From the NCBI RefSeq assembly GCF_000328475.2, contig NC_026492.1:372001-436000 (forward strand): a DNA stretch of 64,000 bases. Reading direction: 5' to 3'. The position numbers were made by a program, and so were the translations under genes. This stretch comes from Mycosarcoma maydis. Taxonomy: Eukaryota > Basidiomycota > Ustilaginomycetes > Ustilaginales. The notes beneath the pieces were generated by a model, which did no database searches, was not told the DNA's origin, and saw only the letters and a program-made list of their open reading frames with translations. Of this stretch, positions 39,218-50,579 are shown in pieces (the stretch's first letter is position 1; every line of letters begins with the position of its first letter).

Positions 39218-39640
39218 TTATGCCTCTTTCAAGAGTTTCTTCAGAATGTCGCGTTGAGCTTTTGGGACCTGTACGCCATCAGAGACCCGGCAAACTCGGT
39301 CAGCAATGGCAAGTATGGGTGGCGGCTGCATTGAAACTCAACTCTACAGCACGTCGAGGTGGGCGGGGTTTGAGTGGGCCATGCAACTCACCTTCCAGTA
39401 CAGATCCTTGTTGCTGACAGGTTTCGAAATGCGTACGTTAGCACCGAGGCCTTGGCGCGATACGAGCTTGTTTTCGAGTTGAGCTGCCACATCTACCGAT
39501 GCAGTTCGTGAGCGCGCTGCAGTGGATGTGATCGATGTGGCTTTGTGCGACGTCGTGGACGGTGGAAGTCGCAACAACGGGATCGCAGATGCTGGTACGG
39601 GTTTCACCTTGAGTAGCTGAACAGCTGTGGCTCTCATCAT
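39218..39640 (-). CDS. Small two-exon protein, probably mitochondrial
   Basis: Exon 1 is 39392-39640 (ATG 39638-39640) and exon 2 is 39218-39268, joined in phase 0 across a 123-bp intron (GTGAGT...ACAG) to 99 residues. Without splicing, the first-exon frame reads on into non-homologous sequence; with splicing it ends in a coherent basic helix (VPKAQRDILKKLLKEA). The first 48 residues are rich in Arg, Lys, Ser, Thr and Ala with almost no acidic residue, as in mitochondrial presequences. The rest (LENKLVSRQGLGANVRISKP, then VSNKDLYWK) looks like a compact conserved core. The size and basic character would fit a small mitochondrial ribosomal or respiratory-assembly protein, but I cannot name the family. 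It converges with the Ser-rich gene (190 bp between stops). Confidence 0.6.
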
Positions 39641-40218
39641 GGCGTACCTAACTCGTGAGGCAGTGCAGGCTTTCCCTGTGGTTCGCTAAAAGTGACTTAG
39701 GTGGTGGTCTGGAAGGTGGTTGACAGTCTGGAAGGTGGTTGACCAACACAGATGTGTGTGTCCTCCTTGACGAAATTCTGCAAGAAATCGTAAATCACCC
39801 ATCGGGAATCGCGATTGTGATGCCTACACATTTTTGCGGCCGAGAGAAGCAAGACTAACTCTAACTTACTCCACATAACGTTATTCATGATTCGTGATTC
39901 GTGATTCGTGATTCGTGATTCGTGATTCTCACAGTCACAAAGTTGTGAGTCGGGCTAGAAACGCACTGACGTATCAAGTACCAAGCACCAAACGCCAAGT
40001 CAAGCCCAACGTCGTGCGTGTTGGTCGTCGGTTGCAAAGGTGCACAGACTTGGCCGTGGTCGGCGATGATAGTGTTGTGCTTGGTACTACCATATCGCTC
40101 TCCATCGAGCCGTGCCGTAAGGCATACACTTGTTCATCTTGTCTCCACCCACGCGCTGCCCATAGCAACGTTGAACACGCGACCTCACGCGCGCCCCAGC
40201 GACGACGGCGGTTGAACC
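39641..40218. promoter_or_regulatory. Divergent promoter region with TTCGTGA array
   Basis: 578 bp between two divergently transcribed genes. It contains TTCATGA plus five tandem TTCGTGA units (39884-39925) followed by an AGTCACA/TTGTGAGTC word. Nothing else specific was seen. Confidence 0.5.
39884..39925. repeat. TTCGTGA array, five copies plus a variant
   Basis: TTCATGA is followed by five perfect TTCGTGA units. Confidence 0.95.
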
Positions 40219-43190
40219 ATGGCCGAACGATCCTCCCTGATACAGCAGGTGTCGTCCATCACGGGATGCAATCATTACCAGGCACAAACCGTGCTCGAGC
40301 GCTCCAACTGGAACGCTGAGCGAGCCATGAATTCCTACTTCGACGACCCGCCACCAGAAGTAAGTCTGCAACGTAGCTACTGCGTCAACAGAGTTCGCTC
40401 GAGCTATCCCTGACCTTTGCCTCTGCACCTGATTTTGACCGCAGAGACCAGCTGTAAATACGACGATCGCCCCGTTTCTAGGTGCCCCCCATGACTCAGC
40501 CGCCGTCAGCTGGGATGTCCCCAACAACCCCGCTTACGCACCTCCACCAGGTCCGCCGCCAGCATCAAACCCAAATTGGGGTGCCAACAACAAAGGTATG
40601 CCCCCCTACGCCCGCGTATCTGCACTCGCACCAACCCCTGTCTGTTCGACCCCTGACCTCGTACCTTCTTTCTGCTTTTTAGACGTAATAGACTTGACAA
40701 ACGATGGCGATCCAGATGAAGACCTTCGACGAGCTATGGCCGCCTCGTTACAAGACCATCAATCACAGCAAGCCTACCGACCACCCGCGGCTCCGTCAAG
40801 CACAGTCGGCGTAAGTTGCACAACCGGATCATCCAGTGCGCAGCACGCAATTGCGCAATTGCGCAGCTGCGCCCTGCTTTGGCCGATAGTCGACAGATCT
40901 ACAGCGACACCCACCGGCTCGGTCGAGTAGGCGCAGAAGCATTTGCATTTCAAAGCGACACGACACGCGCTTCCATGCTAAGCTCGATAGAGATCGCAAG
41001 TCACCTATCTCAAGCTCTGCACGCAGCAATGCAAAGCGTGACAGCAGAGATGACGACAACGTGCGCGATGATACGATCAACAACCAAACCTGCGAGCCAG
41101 AAGAGTCGATAGCAGAGGTGTCCAGTCATGGCTATAAGCTGCGTAATCGACCGAGATGGGCCAAACCGAGTAGCACAACCCAGACGTTACTCGAGATGGA
41201 TCGGCATACCAGTATAGAAAGGACTTACGGAAAGCGGGGATCGTTATTACGACGACGGGATGGGGCACGCAGAGGGAGAGGTGCTAAGAGAAGAGCTGGC
41301 TGGACACCTTGGTGCGCGCTCTAGTGCTCTCGTTCTGATTCGCAACACACTACCACGAACGACGTCGCTGATATCGTCACCTGTTTGCCCTTGTTTTTTT
41401 CCTTCGACTTTTCACAGGACCTTGGCATGTCAGAAGACGAACAGCTGCGACAAGCGTTAGAAGCAAGTGTACAGAGTCATCACGATCTTTTGCAGTCAAC
41501 AGGCTCCGGAGCATGCTCGCCGGCACTACCACAACATCTCGAAATGAATCCCGAGACGCGACGCATCCCAGGAGCCCCGATCGCAATGGTCGCGCCTTTC
41601 GCATCGCTGCAAGTTGCCGCCGCAGTACTACAAGCCTTGTACGCTGCTCCACCGGCACGTAGAGCCTTCTTGGCCAGTCGACCCGTCGACACGCGTGGCA
41701 CGGATCTTTCCAACTACTGGAAGGGCACATCGCCAACAGATCCCAGTTTCGAAGCAGCATCACAGTCTCCACTCGACGTCCACTTCGACCTGACGCGGCG
41801 CATTCAAACGCTCTTCGCGTTTGCAACGCTATCGCAGCGGCCGTTGTGCGTTGTCAAGGACGTCACAGCACTCATGCCCAGCGAAATAGTCGCACGAGGC
41901 GCAGACCACACCTCATCGGCCCGAGTCGCCAGTCTGTGCCACGAGTTCCTCGTCGAAAACTTTTCCAAACACGTTTCGGCGGTCACCGATATGATCCTCT
42001 CGGCACCATCTGCAGCAGCTGTCTCTACAGACGCGCTCTGGATGACGGATGCGCTGTTCCTCTCCTCCGGAGCGGCAGCACTTACCATCCCTGCATCGTC
42101 CCCGCTCAATGGCAGCTCAGCAGACCACTCGCCACCTAAAATCGAACAACGCCGAAGCTTTATCCAGCTGCGCCACGATTCGGTCAACTCGGACACCTAC
42201 TCGTGCTTGCGAGCAGCACTGGCATCGGATGGCGAAGGCGCTTTGCTCACGCAGCCAGCCCATGTGATCAGCATGGGTATCGATCACGCTCTTCCGTCTT
42301 GCAACGCTCCTTCAGCTTTCACGATCCAAGAACGGATTCATCTCGATTCGCTCATGTGGGATCGTCGACGAGGGCAAAGGTTGGATGCCGAACTTCAAGG
42401 TTTGGAGACGATACGGCTCGAAAGCATGTGTTCAGATCTGGAGGCTAGGAAAAGAAAGCTTTTGGGTGATGGAGGTCGTGTTACCCAAGAGCTTTTTTCA
42501 GGTGCTAAGCGATACTTTGAGCAGATCGCTGAGAGCGATGGTCAAGATGAGGTTCGATCCGCATCAATCGCAGAAGCCGCACCTCAGATCGACAAGATTA
42601 CGCAAGCGATCGAGGCGGATCTCGCGGCTACAGATGACTTGATTGCCACGATCAAGCAGAGAGTCGATGCGAAGCGGGCCATGGTCAAGCAACGAGCGAC
42701 GAGAGAAGCGCAGAATCCGGAATGGCAGCAGATGGCGTATGATCTGTGTGCTGTCCTACTGTACGATGCCGGACAAGTGATCGCATTGGTCCAGGAGCGT
42801 GGCAAGTGGTGGAAGGTCAGTGGTGGCACAGCTACGCAGGTGGCCAAGGAGGATGTGGTGATGGGTAGGGAGCAGGATCCGAGCCTGCAGGTGTTCTGGC
42901 TGGTCTATGCACGAGCCGAGGACAAGGTGGAGCAGCAAGAGAGCGACAAGGTGATCGAGACGTTGATCGGGGAACCTGTAAAGGTAGCAGTGGCAGATGA
43001 CAATTTGACGTACGAGTCCGAGCTGTTGTCATTGATCCGCTCAGATGCAGCCAGCCCCAGCTCGACCGATGTTGATGTGGCAGCCGAGGAACAGCACGAA
43101 ACGGAGCAGGATGGACAAGGTACAGTGGATACCGTGCGCGACGTGCCAATGACGGCCATCGATGCGACGCGATCCTCAGATTCAGTCTGA
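40219..43190 (+). CDS. USP25/28-like protein with UBA-like and UIM motifs, predicted catalytically dead
   Basis: Four exons, 40219-40359, 40445-40595, 40683-40810 and 41418-43190, join in frame to 730 residues (introns GTAAGT...GCAG, GTATGC...TTAG, GTAAGT...ACAG). Seen in order: a UBA-like helical domain at 1-45 (ITGCNHYQAQTVLERSNWNA); a UIM-like helix in exon 3 (DEDLRRAMAASLQDH); a second UIM opening exon 4 (EDEQLRQALEASVQS); then a region laid out like the USP catalytic domain of USP25/28. The Cys-box equivalent reads ASLQVAAAVLQALY, so the nucleophile position is Gln205. The His-box equivalent reads AGQVIALV instead of GHYWAY (Gln593), and the final YND position is SGG. All three catalytic residues are therefore missing. 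It is probably a ubiquitin-binding pseudo-deubiquitinase. The 607-bp third intron could hide a further exon. Confidence 0.72.
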
Positions 43191-43384
43191 CAATCGTGAA
43201 TGCGAATCACGAATCTCACGAATCTCACGAATAAATTTCAAAAGATGGTCGTATTGGCCGTAGCATGGCAAAGCGGCTGAAAAACTTGTGATCAAGACGC
43301 TCAGGCGTGAGTGAGAGTGTGATTGAGATCATCATCATTCGTGATTGCTTATGACGCTGAAATAAGGTATGGTCAGAACGGTGA
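43191..43384. other. Short convergent region with heptamer copies
   Basis: 194 bp between two stop codons. It starts immediately with AATCGTGAATGCGAATCACGAAT and CTCACGAAT-type copies (43191-43232), showing the heptamer family right at gene ends. Confidence 0.7.
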
Positions 43385-44779
43385 TTACGCCACGACACGA
43401 GCGGTGCGCCTGGCGCTCGTTTTCGCTTGGTTGGCGTGTGCAGCAGCCAGATGCTTCCTCCAGCCCTCGACGCTCTTTGTTCTACCCCATCCTCTCCTGA
43501 GCGCGCTCCTCTTCCTGTTGTGGTCCTTTGCGCGCTGCGTGTCGAAGCCGTTGCGACCAGCCATGGCTTCGAGCTTGATGCGTCGTGCATCAGCACGCGT
43601 CCTGGGTGCATTGCGCGTGTAGTGCTCCCATGCCATGGCGTAAAGTTCGCCTCCAGCGGGGTAGGGAGAGGGCAGATCGGTGCGGAAGGTCCAGCGTGCT
43701 TTGCCATCCGAACCCGAAGTACGGTACGGTACAATGGTCGGGTGTCGCACGTACACAGTGGAGCACGTGGTGAACGAAACTTCGAGGTAAGGAGGGATGA
43801 ACAGGAAGGGCGCCGCATAGTCTGGGAGCGTAAACGGAAGTACACCGGGCGCAAGAGTCTTTTCTTTGTTCTTGTGCTTGTCTGTGACGGATGGTGCGGA
43901 CGATGGAGTTTCCGTAGTGCTTTCTGGGGAGGCACTTTCTGTGGAGGATGCAGCTTCCAAGGATGCTGATGATGATTCCGAGGATGATCCTTGCTTTGCA
44001 TCGGTCTCAGTCTCGCTAGACTCTTGCTGCTCGAGCTGTTGGGCTTGTTGAGCAGCCTGTGTAGCTTCGGCTTCTCCAGACACGCCATCGTTGAGCTTTT
44101 GCGCCTTGGCCCTTTTCGCGAGCTCTTCACTGAGCATTGGCACTGCCGACGGCTGTACACTGATCAGATCGCCCGGCTCAAGCAGCTGGTTCGGATTGCT
44201 GCACTTGACCCCATTCAGTGTGACCTTTCCCTGTACAACCATTGACCTCGACTCGTACGCGGAGCGAGCAAAACACGATCGGAAAACGACGACATCAAGC
44301 CTCCTCTCGACATCGCGCATGAAGAGCGAAGCCGTGGGCATCGGATCCATCTCCTCCACCACTTTCTGCTGGGTTACTGTCGCATAGGACTTTGAAGATG
44401 TCGCCACAGCTGCAGTGTCCGGAGCAGTGGGCTCTCGTCTCGCCTTGAGCGCTTTGTCGAACAGTCCACCTCTGCGAGGACCGGCGGACGATGCGGATGG
44501 CGCAGCTGCCGATACCTGCGGGGGCACAAAGCTCGGCAGATCCGTAGGAAGGAACCATCGCTTGAAGCGTTTCTCGGGTATCCAGTCGCCGTGGTATGCG
44601 CGCAGGAATCGCTTCGACCGCCATCGTTGCTGGTACATGGTGAGCGACGTTTTCGTGAACGTGGTTTGCGACGCGTGGAACGGAACAGTGGATCGAGCGA
44701 TCGTATTGTACAGGTTGCGCGCCGACCACGACATGCGCGGCATCACCGTCTCATGGCTGAACACTTTAGCTCTGCGCAT
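43385..44779 (-). CDS. NAM9: Mitochondrial small-subunit ribosomal protein uS4m (Nam9)
   Basis: Intronless; the first ATG is 44777-44779, giving 464 residues (an upstream in-frame GTG at 44794 is not a plausible start). uS4m is a structural and assembly protein of the mitochondrial ribosome small subunit. The N-terminus closely follows yeast Nam9: MSWSARNLYNTIAR, then TMYQQRWRSKRFLRAYHGD and WIPEKRFKRWF. The S4 RNA-binding domain is at about 180-225 (RRLDVVVFRSCFARSAYESR and VVQGKVTLNGVKC, then LLEPGDLISVQP). A long acidic Ser/Glu insert (about 240-310) separates it from the conserved C-terminal part (PFLFIPPYLEVSFTTC, then W-rich YPAGGELYAMAWEHYTR). The basic C-terminus is typical of rRNA-binding extensions. 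Confidence 0.92.
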   Translation of the reverse strand: MRRAKVFSHETVMPRMSWSARNLYNTIARSTVPFHASQTTFTKTSLTMYQQRWRSKRFLRAYHGDWIPEKRFKRWFLPTDLPSFVPPQVSAAAPSASSAGPRRGGLFDKALKARREPTAPDTAAVATSSKSYATVTQQKVVEEMDPMPTASLFMRDVERRLDVVVFRSCFARSAYESRSMVVQGKVTLNGVKCSNPNQLLEPGDLISVQPSAVPMLSEELAKRAKAQKLNDGVSGEAEATQAAQQAQQLEQQESSETETDAKQGSSSESSSASLEAASSTESASPESTTETPSSAPSVTDKHKNKEKTLAPGVLPFTLPDYAAPFLFIPPYLEVSFTTCSTVYVRHPTIVPYRTSGSDGKARWTFRTDLPSPYPAGGELYAMAWEHYTRNAPRTRADARRIKLEAMAGRNGFDTQRAKDHNRKRSALRRGWGRTKSVEGWRKHLAAAHANQAKTSARRTARVVA

Positions 44780-46349
44780 TTTCGGGGAGACCACGATGAC
44801 AGATGCTGCTGTTGAGGAGCCAGTTGATCAGGTTGTGTACAGGTTGCCAGGCTGAGCCACAACGTCGAGTCGCTGTTCCCCAAGGAATCTGAGGTTTCAG
44901 ACAATCGAAACAGGAACCCGGCAGCGATGAGTTGTGCACGCTACGCAGGATGAGATGGTATGGCAAGACCGTGCAAGCCAGCGATCAGCTACTGTCAACA
45001 AGAGCTACCTAGCTCCTCGACAGGCTCGACAGAGCACATCCCATTCACGATTCCTTCTCTTCCGAAGAAAGGTGAAAGAGAGAAGAAATCCCTTCAAAAG
45101 CCCAAGTCACGTGCATGGAAGAAACCCCATCGGATCGGGGCGTATCTCGAAAAACGCAAATATTGGTTTGATGATCTCGATTGTTGGCTTCTCCCGATAT
45201 AGAGCTCAATCGGAACGCTACTCGATTTATTCGCGAAATGTGGGCTTGAGCACGCCATAGTTGCATTCGTGATTGAATGCACGGCTCTGCACCTCTTGCC
45301 AGAGTCACACCCCGAATCTTGCTCTGACTTACAGAGTCAAGCATGGATGATTAGCACGGCCAGCCTGTCGTGAGTGTGAATCTCTGACTGAGGACTGGAA
45401 GCAATTCGCTGACTCACGACTACACAGCAGATACTGTAATGGATTTCCGTTCACATTGTGATTGCCTATGAAAATCGTGAATATGATACCATACCGAGCT
45501 TGTTTACAGCCTGCTAAAGCGCCGCAAGGTGGTGGGTGGCACAAGACACACATGGAGCATCTTGGATTTCTCATCCATGGCTAGTGGTCTGTGCATTGAA
45601 CCGAGACGACAGGCCGAACCGCACGGCAAAGCAGCATACACGGCGAGGAGGCTACTTCGGTCGAGATAGGCACGTTCTTGTGGATCTGCATCTGGTCCAG
45701 GGTCTGAGTGCGAGACAGCACCTGTGAAAGCAACGCACGTTATTCACTACCGCTCATTGCTACTACAGTCGTCAGTGTGTTTGTTGAGCAGTCTTGGATG
45801 CCATGATTTTCACCCGATTTTCGACACCGTGTAAAAGGCACCATTCTGCGAGCGTGTGCGTGCGTGTGTGTCGAGTTGTGAGTGTTTGTCCTGATTATTT
45901 CAACGTTCGGTTCAGTCTTTTCTTCTTGTTTTTTGTTTTGTTTTTTTTTTTCCCATCATCTCACTCTTCTTCTCAAAGACCCTATGAGACAGTCAAAGTG
46001 CCTAGGATGTCGCACGTCCGTGCTCTGCGTGTCTCTGTCGTGCTTTTCTTCTTTTTTGAGTTCGTTTTCTTCGAGTCCATCGTCAGTCGATCTTGTTGCG
46101 TTGCTTTGCCGCTCTTTGCTTTCGCTGTCTCTCTCTCAGCCTCGTGCTCGCTGCAAATCTTGACAGCGTCGTTGTGGCATCTCTTGACACAGACAGGTCT
46201 CTCTCTCTCTCTATGTTGCTTGTGCTGCCCTCGTTCTCCCTGTCTTGTTCTACCCTCTGTTCTGAACTCCTTCTTCTTCTTCTTCATCCACCTCCACCAT
46301 TCATCTCACCATCTCCCCAACTCCCTTCATCCTTCACACATACTTCAAA
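44780..46349. promoter_or_regulatory. Divergent promoter region of NAM9 and SAM synthetase
   Basis: About 1.57 kb. The last 450 bp before the SAM synthetase ATG are strongly pyrimidine-rich, with T runs (45939-45951) and a (CT)n stretch (about 46197-46213), as expected for the leader of a highly expressed fungal gene. Single heptamer copies lie near 45043 and 45268. No extra gene was recognised. Confidence 0.55.
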
Positions 46350-47832
46350 ATGGCTCCCGCTATCCGCAACCTTCCCGAGGGTCACTTCCTCTTCACCTCT
46401 GAGTCCGTCGGTGAGGGTCACCCGGACAAGATCTGCGATCAGGTCTCTGATGCCATCCTTGTAAGTCTCTTTTTCCCCGCACCCTTCCGTTTACCTTTCA
46501 TCATCGTCGTCGTCTTTTTGCTGTTCTTGCCTCTATTCGGGCCAAGCATGCTCGAGATAGATCAGCGTCGATCCGAGGCATGGCGGTATACGTTTCAGTG
46601 TATCGTAACAGATTCGCCAAGCCCTGAAGAAACCCGTCGGTTCCGGAAGAAAGAAAAATCGGCTGTTCTCAACCTGAATCGACGTCAAGGGACCAGAAGT
46701 ACTTGTTCATTCGCCAGACAACTGACAACCGACGAGTTGCCGCTTCGTCTTGCTTGATTTTCCGTTTGCACAGGACGCCTGCCTCGAGCAGGACCCCAAC
46801 TCCAAGGTCGCCTGTGAGACTGCCTCCAAGACCGGTATGATCATGGTCTTTGGTGAGATCTCGACCAAGGCTCAGATCGACTACCAGAAGGTCATCCGTG
46901 ACACGATCAAGAAGATCGGCTACGACTCGTCTGAGAAGGGTTTCGACTACAAGACCTGCAACGTGCTCGTCGCCATCGAGCAGCAGTCGCCCGATATCGC
47001 CCAAGGTCTTGACCATGGCTCGCTCGAGGACCACGGAGCCGGTGACCAGGGTATCATGTTCGGCTACGCTACCGACGAGACGCCCGAGTTGATGCCCTTG
47101 ACCCTCATGCTCTCGCACAAGCTCAACTTGGCCATGGCTGCCGCCCGCCGCGACGGTTCGCTCGGATGGCTCCGACCCGACTCCAAGACCCAGGTCACTG
47201 TCGAGTACAAGAAGGATGGCGGTGCCACCATCCCGCTCCGTGTTGACACGGTCGTCATCTCGACCCAGCACGCCGAGGAGATCTCGACTGAGAAGCTCCG
47301 ATCCGAGATCATGGAAAAAATCGTCAAGAAGGTGATTCCCGCCAACCTGCTCGACAACGACACCATCTACCACATTCAGCCCTCTGGCCGCTTCGTCATT
47401 GGTGGTCCCCAGGGTGACGCCGGTCTGACTGGCCGAAAGATCATTGTCGACACCTACGGTGGTTGGGGTGCGCACGGTGGTGGAGCTTTCTCCGGCAAGG
47501 ACTTCTCCAAGGTCGACCGATCCGCCGCCTACACTGCGCGATGGGTTGCCAAGTCGCTCGTCGCTGCTGGCCTTGCTCGTCGCGTCCTCGTGCAGTTCTC
47601 GTACGCGATTGGTGTGGCCGACCCTCTTTCCGTCTTCGTCGACACCTACGGTACCGGTAAGAAGTCGGACGAGGAGCTCGTCAAGATCATCCGCAGCAAC
47701 TTCAACCTGCGTCCCGGTGTCATTGTCAAGGACCTCGGCCTGCAGAAGCCCCAGTACCTGGCTACCGCTGCTGGTGGTCACTTTGGCCGATCCGAGTTCT
47801 CTTGGGAGCAGCCCAAGCAGCTTAACTTCTAA
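46350..47832 (+). CDS. SAM1: S-adenosylmethionine synthetase (methionine adenosyltransferase), two exons
   Basis: Exons 46350-46460 and 46774-47832 join in phase 0 to 389 residues; the 313-bp intron is GTAAGT...ACAG. The enzyme makes S-adenosylmethionine from ATP and methionine in the cytosol. Seen: [20 protein letters not shown] (N-terminal ATP/methionine-binding motif), [14 protein letters not shown] (signature 1), the hexapeptide-type loop around [14 protein letters not shown], and [20 protein letters not shown] followed by GGGAFSGKD (signature 2 region). The length matches the eukaryotic family (380-396). Codon use is strongly C-ending, and the ATG sits in the TTCAAAATGG context, both signs of high expression. 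The long frame on the opposite strand is a by-product of this codon bias. Confidence 0.97.
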
Positions 47833-49347
47833 GCAGCACCAGCACCAGCAGCCTGATCTTGCTCTAGCTTGTTCCAGCTGAACGAGGTTTCTCCCTCTTT
47901 CGTTTGGTCGATTCAACATCGTTTCTTATCCCCACGCATTTTCTTTTTCTTCTTCTATTTATGTGTTACCATCTCGTTTTTTTTTTTTGCTTCGTTCCCT
48001 TCGAACGGTTGTTTTCCATTCTGGTTCTTGTAGTGCTATCCGTGTCTCTTTTCTCTATCTCTCACTCTCTTGCATAGATTCCCCCCCGAACCCCGACCTT
48101 TGCGCCCGATCATCTGTACTACCTTTGCACTCATTGTCGCCAGCGCTTCGTCGCGCATACATTACTTGTCGCACACTCACGCATCTCGGGCGAGGACGGA
48201 CAGAGCGACAGCCTCTCCCTCTGATCCGACCCATCACAAAACGCTACGCTACGTCTCTAGCATTAATACCAATACCACGTCAACCGTGCTTCTACTGCGT
48301 CCGTGTGCTCAGAGTGACCAGCCAGCAATGCCGAGGATTGGCGCGAGATCCCGTTGCAACGACAGTTTCCTCCTACAACGTACAGGCTCTCGGCGATTTC
48401 ACAGGCTGCACCGCGCCCACTGTGGCTGCAGATCGGAATCGAGCAAAGCAAGCAGAAACATCGGGCAGCGGCGATGGGTTCAGTTCCTGTCTCGGCCGGC
48501 ACATACGTATTGCTGAGTCAGCAGCGTAAGACTACTCTGCACTCGCACGGATCGCGACGATGGATGTGGTCGTGTGAGACTGTTTAACTCACGACTGCTT
48601 CGCGTCGCGCTCACCACAACGGCAAAATTACGATTCTGTGCATGCGAATTTGTGAACTTTAATAGGTTATCGCTTTCCGCTTTCCGCTTTCCGCTTTCGT
48701 CGTGTCGCGGAGGCTCGAGTTAATGTAACGTTATGAGTGCTATTTCCAGTCACGAGTCACGCGTAGATACAAAGAAAGCGGCTGTAGCGAGGCTCAAAAA
48801 AAGCGAATCCTGCACATTTATCCAATTTCTATTCTGCATAAAGCCGCCCGTGGACAAGTCACGAGTGGCTCCAGACTGCGCTAGAAATGAAAAACATTTC
48901 ATTTTTGTTTTCTTTTTTTGGCGCTGCCAGCCGAATTCGAAACTCGTTACTAATTAGTCTGTTTAGACCAGCCCCACGCCGGTTTCTCTCGCTCGCTCCT
49001 TGCATTCCCGTCTTCCGATTGGGGAAAATGGGGCGCGTCCAGAAATGTTACTTGGAAGTTGGCTTTGCCTGCTTCCCCACTTTCTTCTCTCTCTACACCA
49101 ACCATACCTCATTCCAGTTTGTGCCTCTTCCAACTCTAGTGCATTCGCTCCAGCTTGTTCGGCCCTCCGTACCTTCTCATACTACTCAGACCTACCACAT
49201 CTCACCAGTCACTCACACAAGTGCCGGCCACTTGTTTGGTACTACATCCCACTTCCCTTGTGCACTGCCTTTCATCGGCCACATCACCGTTCTTTGCTAC
49301 TTTTCACACCACACTCGAGCTCCCACCGCTCGTCGCGATCATCCAAC
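47833..49347. other. Intergenic region with CGCTTTC heptamer array
   Basis: About 1.5 kb. The SAM synthetase 3' region is T/C-rich. Four CGCTTTC units lie at 48671-48698. The last 350 bp before the next ATG are pyrimidine-rich, consistent with a promoter and leader. No additional gene was seen. Confidence 0.55.
48671..48698. repeat. Tandem CGCTTTC heptamer array
   Basis: Four perfect contiguous CGCTTTC units. Confidence 0.95.
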
Positions 49348-50070
49348 ATGCTGCTCTCCCCCGCCGTCAAGACATCTTACCTTAACACCATGGCTGGTCG
49401 CTCTGCCGCCACACCCAAGCGCAAGACCGAGGATGAGAGCGCTGAGACTTCGCCACTGTCTGGCAAGCGAGCTCGCGCTACCGTTCCTCTTCGAGGCTCC
49501 AGATCGTCTAGCATGTTGCAGCTCCAGCAGCTGCCGGCATCGTGTCAATACCGGCAAGACCCTTTCGCGAGCTCGTCGGACGTGACGCTCGACGATCTCA
49601 CGTGCAGCAAGAGCCAGCAGCGCGATACCTTTATCCATTCGTCCACGTCATTCAAGGGCAAGGGGGCGGAGGGCGCTGTCGGCTCGGTTTCATCTACAAG
49701 TGGCAACCCGGTTTGGCTCAAAGTGGTTACCTCGTACGGCTATACGTTTATCAAGTCGGACGAGCTTCATCTGCTCGAGGGCAATGCGGACGTACAGATG
49801 GTGATCGAGCCGTCGAACGGCGTGCACCAGAACGAGGTGCCGGCGTCGCCGCCGAGGCAGATGAGGTTCCCGATGGGCGTCGAGTTCCCACCGACGCCTT
49901 CGCCTTCGGACGACGGCTGCAGTGTCTCGGCCAATCGATACTTTGGTCAGCAGCATCCAGCGGGCAAGCCGTTGTGGGAGCATGTCGAGGGAGATCACGA
50001 GGCGCAAAGGGCGCACGCACAGCTGGCAGCCACCGGCGGGCTGAACGAGATGATGATGGACGAGTGGTAG
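49348..50070 (+). CDS. Hypothetical protein with a nuclear-localisation-like motif
   Basis: 240 residues from ATG 49348-49350; a second in-frame ATG at 49390 would give a start MAGRSAATPKRK. The frame extends upstream only from a TTG, through pyrimidine-rich leader sequence, so that part is left out. Visible: a bipartite basic motif (PKRKTEDESAETSPLSGKRA, about residues 23-42) suggesting nuclear import; a central segment with WLKVVTSYGYTFIKSDELHL that looks like a short folded element; a Pro-rich stretch (FPMGVEFPPTPSPSDD) and an acidic Met-rich end (LNEMMMDEW). I do not recognise the family. It converges with the ILV6 gene. Confidence 0.65.
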   Translation: MLLSPAVKTSYLNTMAGRSAATPKRKTEDESAETSPLSGKRARATVPLRGSRSSSMLQLQQLPASCQYRQDPFASSSDVTLDDLTCSKSQQRDTFIHSSTSFKGKGAEGAVGSVSSTSGNPVWLKVVTSYGYTFIKSDELHLLEGNADVQMVIEPSNGVHQNEVPASPPRQMRFPMGVEFPPTPSPSDDGCSVSANRYFGQQHPAGKPLWEHVEGDHEAQRAHAQLAATGGLNEMMMDEW

Positions 50071-50579
50071 CGCCGCTCGTTCGCCTGGTTCAGTCTGGTG
50101 CCATCCTTGTCTCTCTCTCTCTCTCTCTCTTGTCAGTTCCGCTTGCAAGCTTGTTTTCCGTCGTCCTGCGTTGTTGCTACGTGCACTTCGTTCCCCGTAT
50201 CCATTCGAACCTCGCTCGACACCGTCCGCCTGTTGCTTCCACGTCGTTGTCTTTTGTTGTTGAAACCGATCCTGTATTCTAGTCTCTCTGCCACACGTAC
50301 TCGTCGCCTGATTAGCGCGCATGTCTCTCGCTCGGGTTCTGTACGGTGCATATCACAATAACGTTAGTAAAAGTAATGCTCAGCTTAATCACGCTTGCAG
50401 ACCGAGTGGTGGGAGTACGTGTCTGGACCAGTGAATGGGTTTGTGTGAGGCGGGAAGGCACGTTGATCGGGCAGTGGTGAGCGGTGAGAGTCAGAGTTGT
50501 GTTGTTGAGATGGGTGAGATTTCAGGGAGAGGGGGGTTGACATGTGTAGGTGTGAGTTGGGAGAGGAATGTGCTGCTGT
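50071..50579. other. Convergent intergenic region
   Basis: About 510 bp of shared 3' sequence, including a (TC)n run at about 50108-50130. No gene was recognised. Confidence 0.55.

Noticed and set aside
41061..41324. Extra exon within the 607-bp intron of the USP-like gene
   Set aside because: The frame ends in a stop before the next exon and shows Arg-rich non-conserved sequence; splicing over it gives a coherent protein.
46669..47919. 416-codon frame antisense to SAM synthetase
   Set aside because: It mirrors the strongly biased codon use of the sense gene, has no recognisable domain, and its sense partner is certain.
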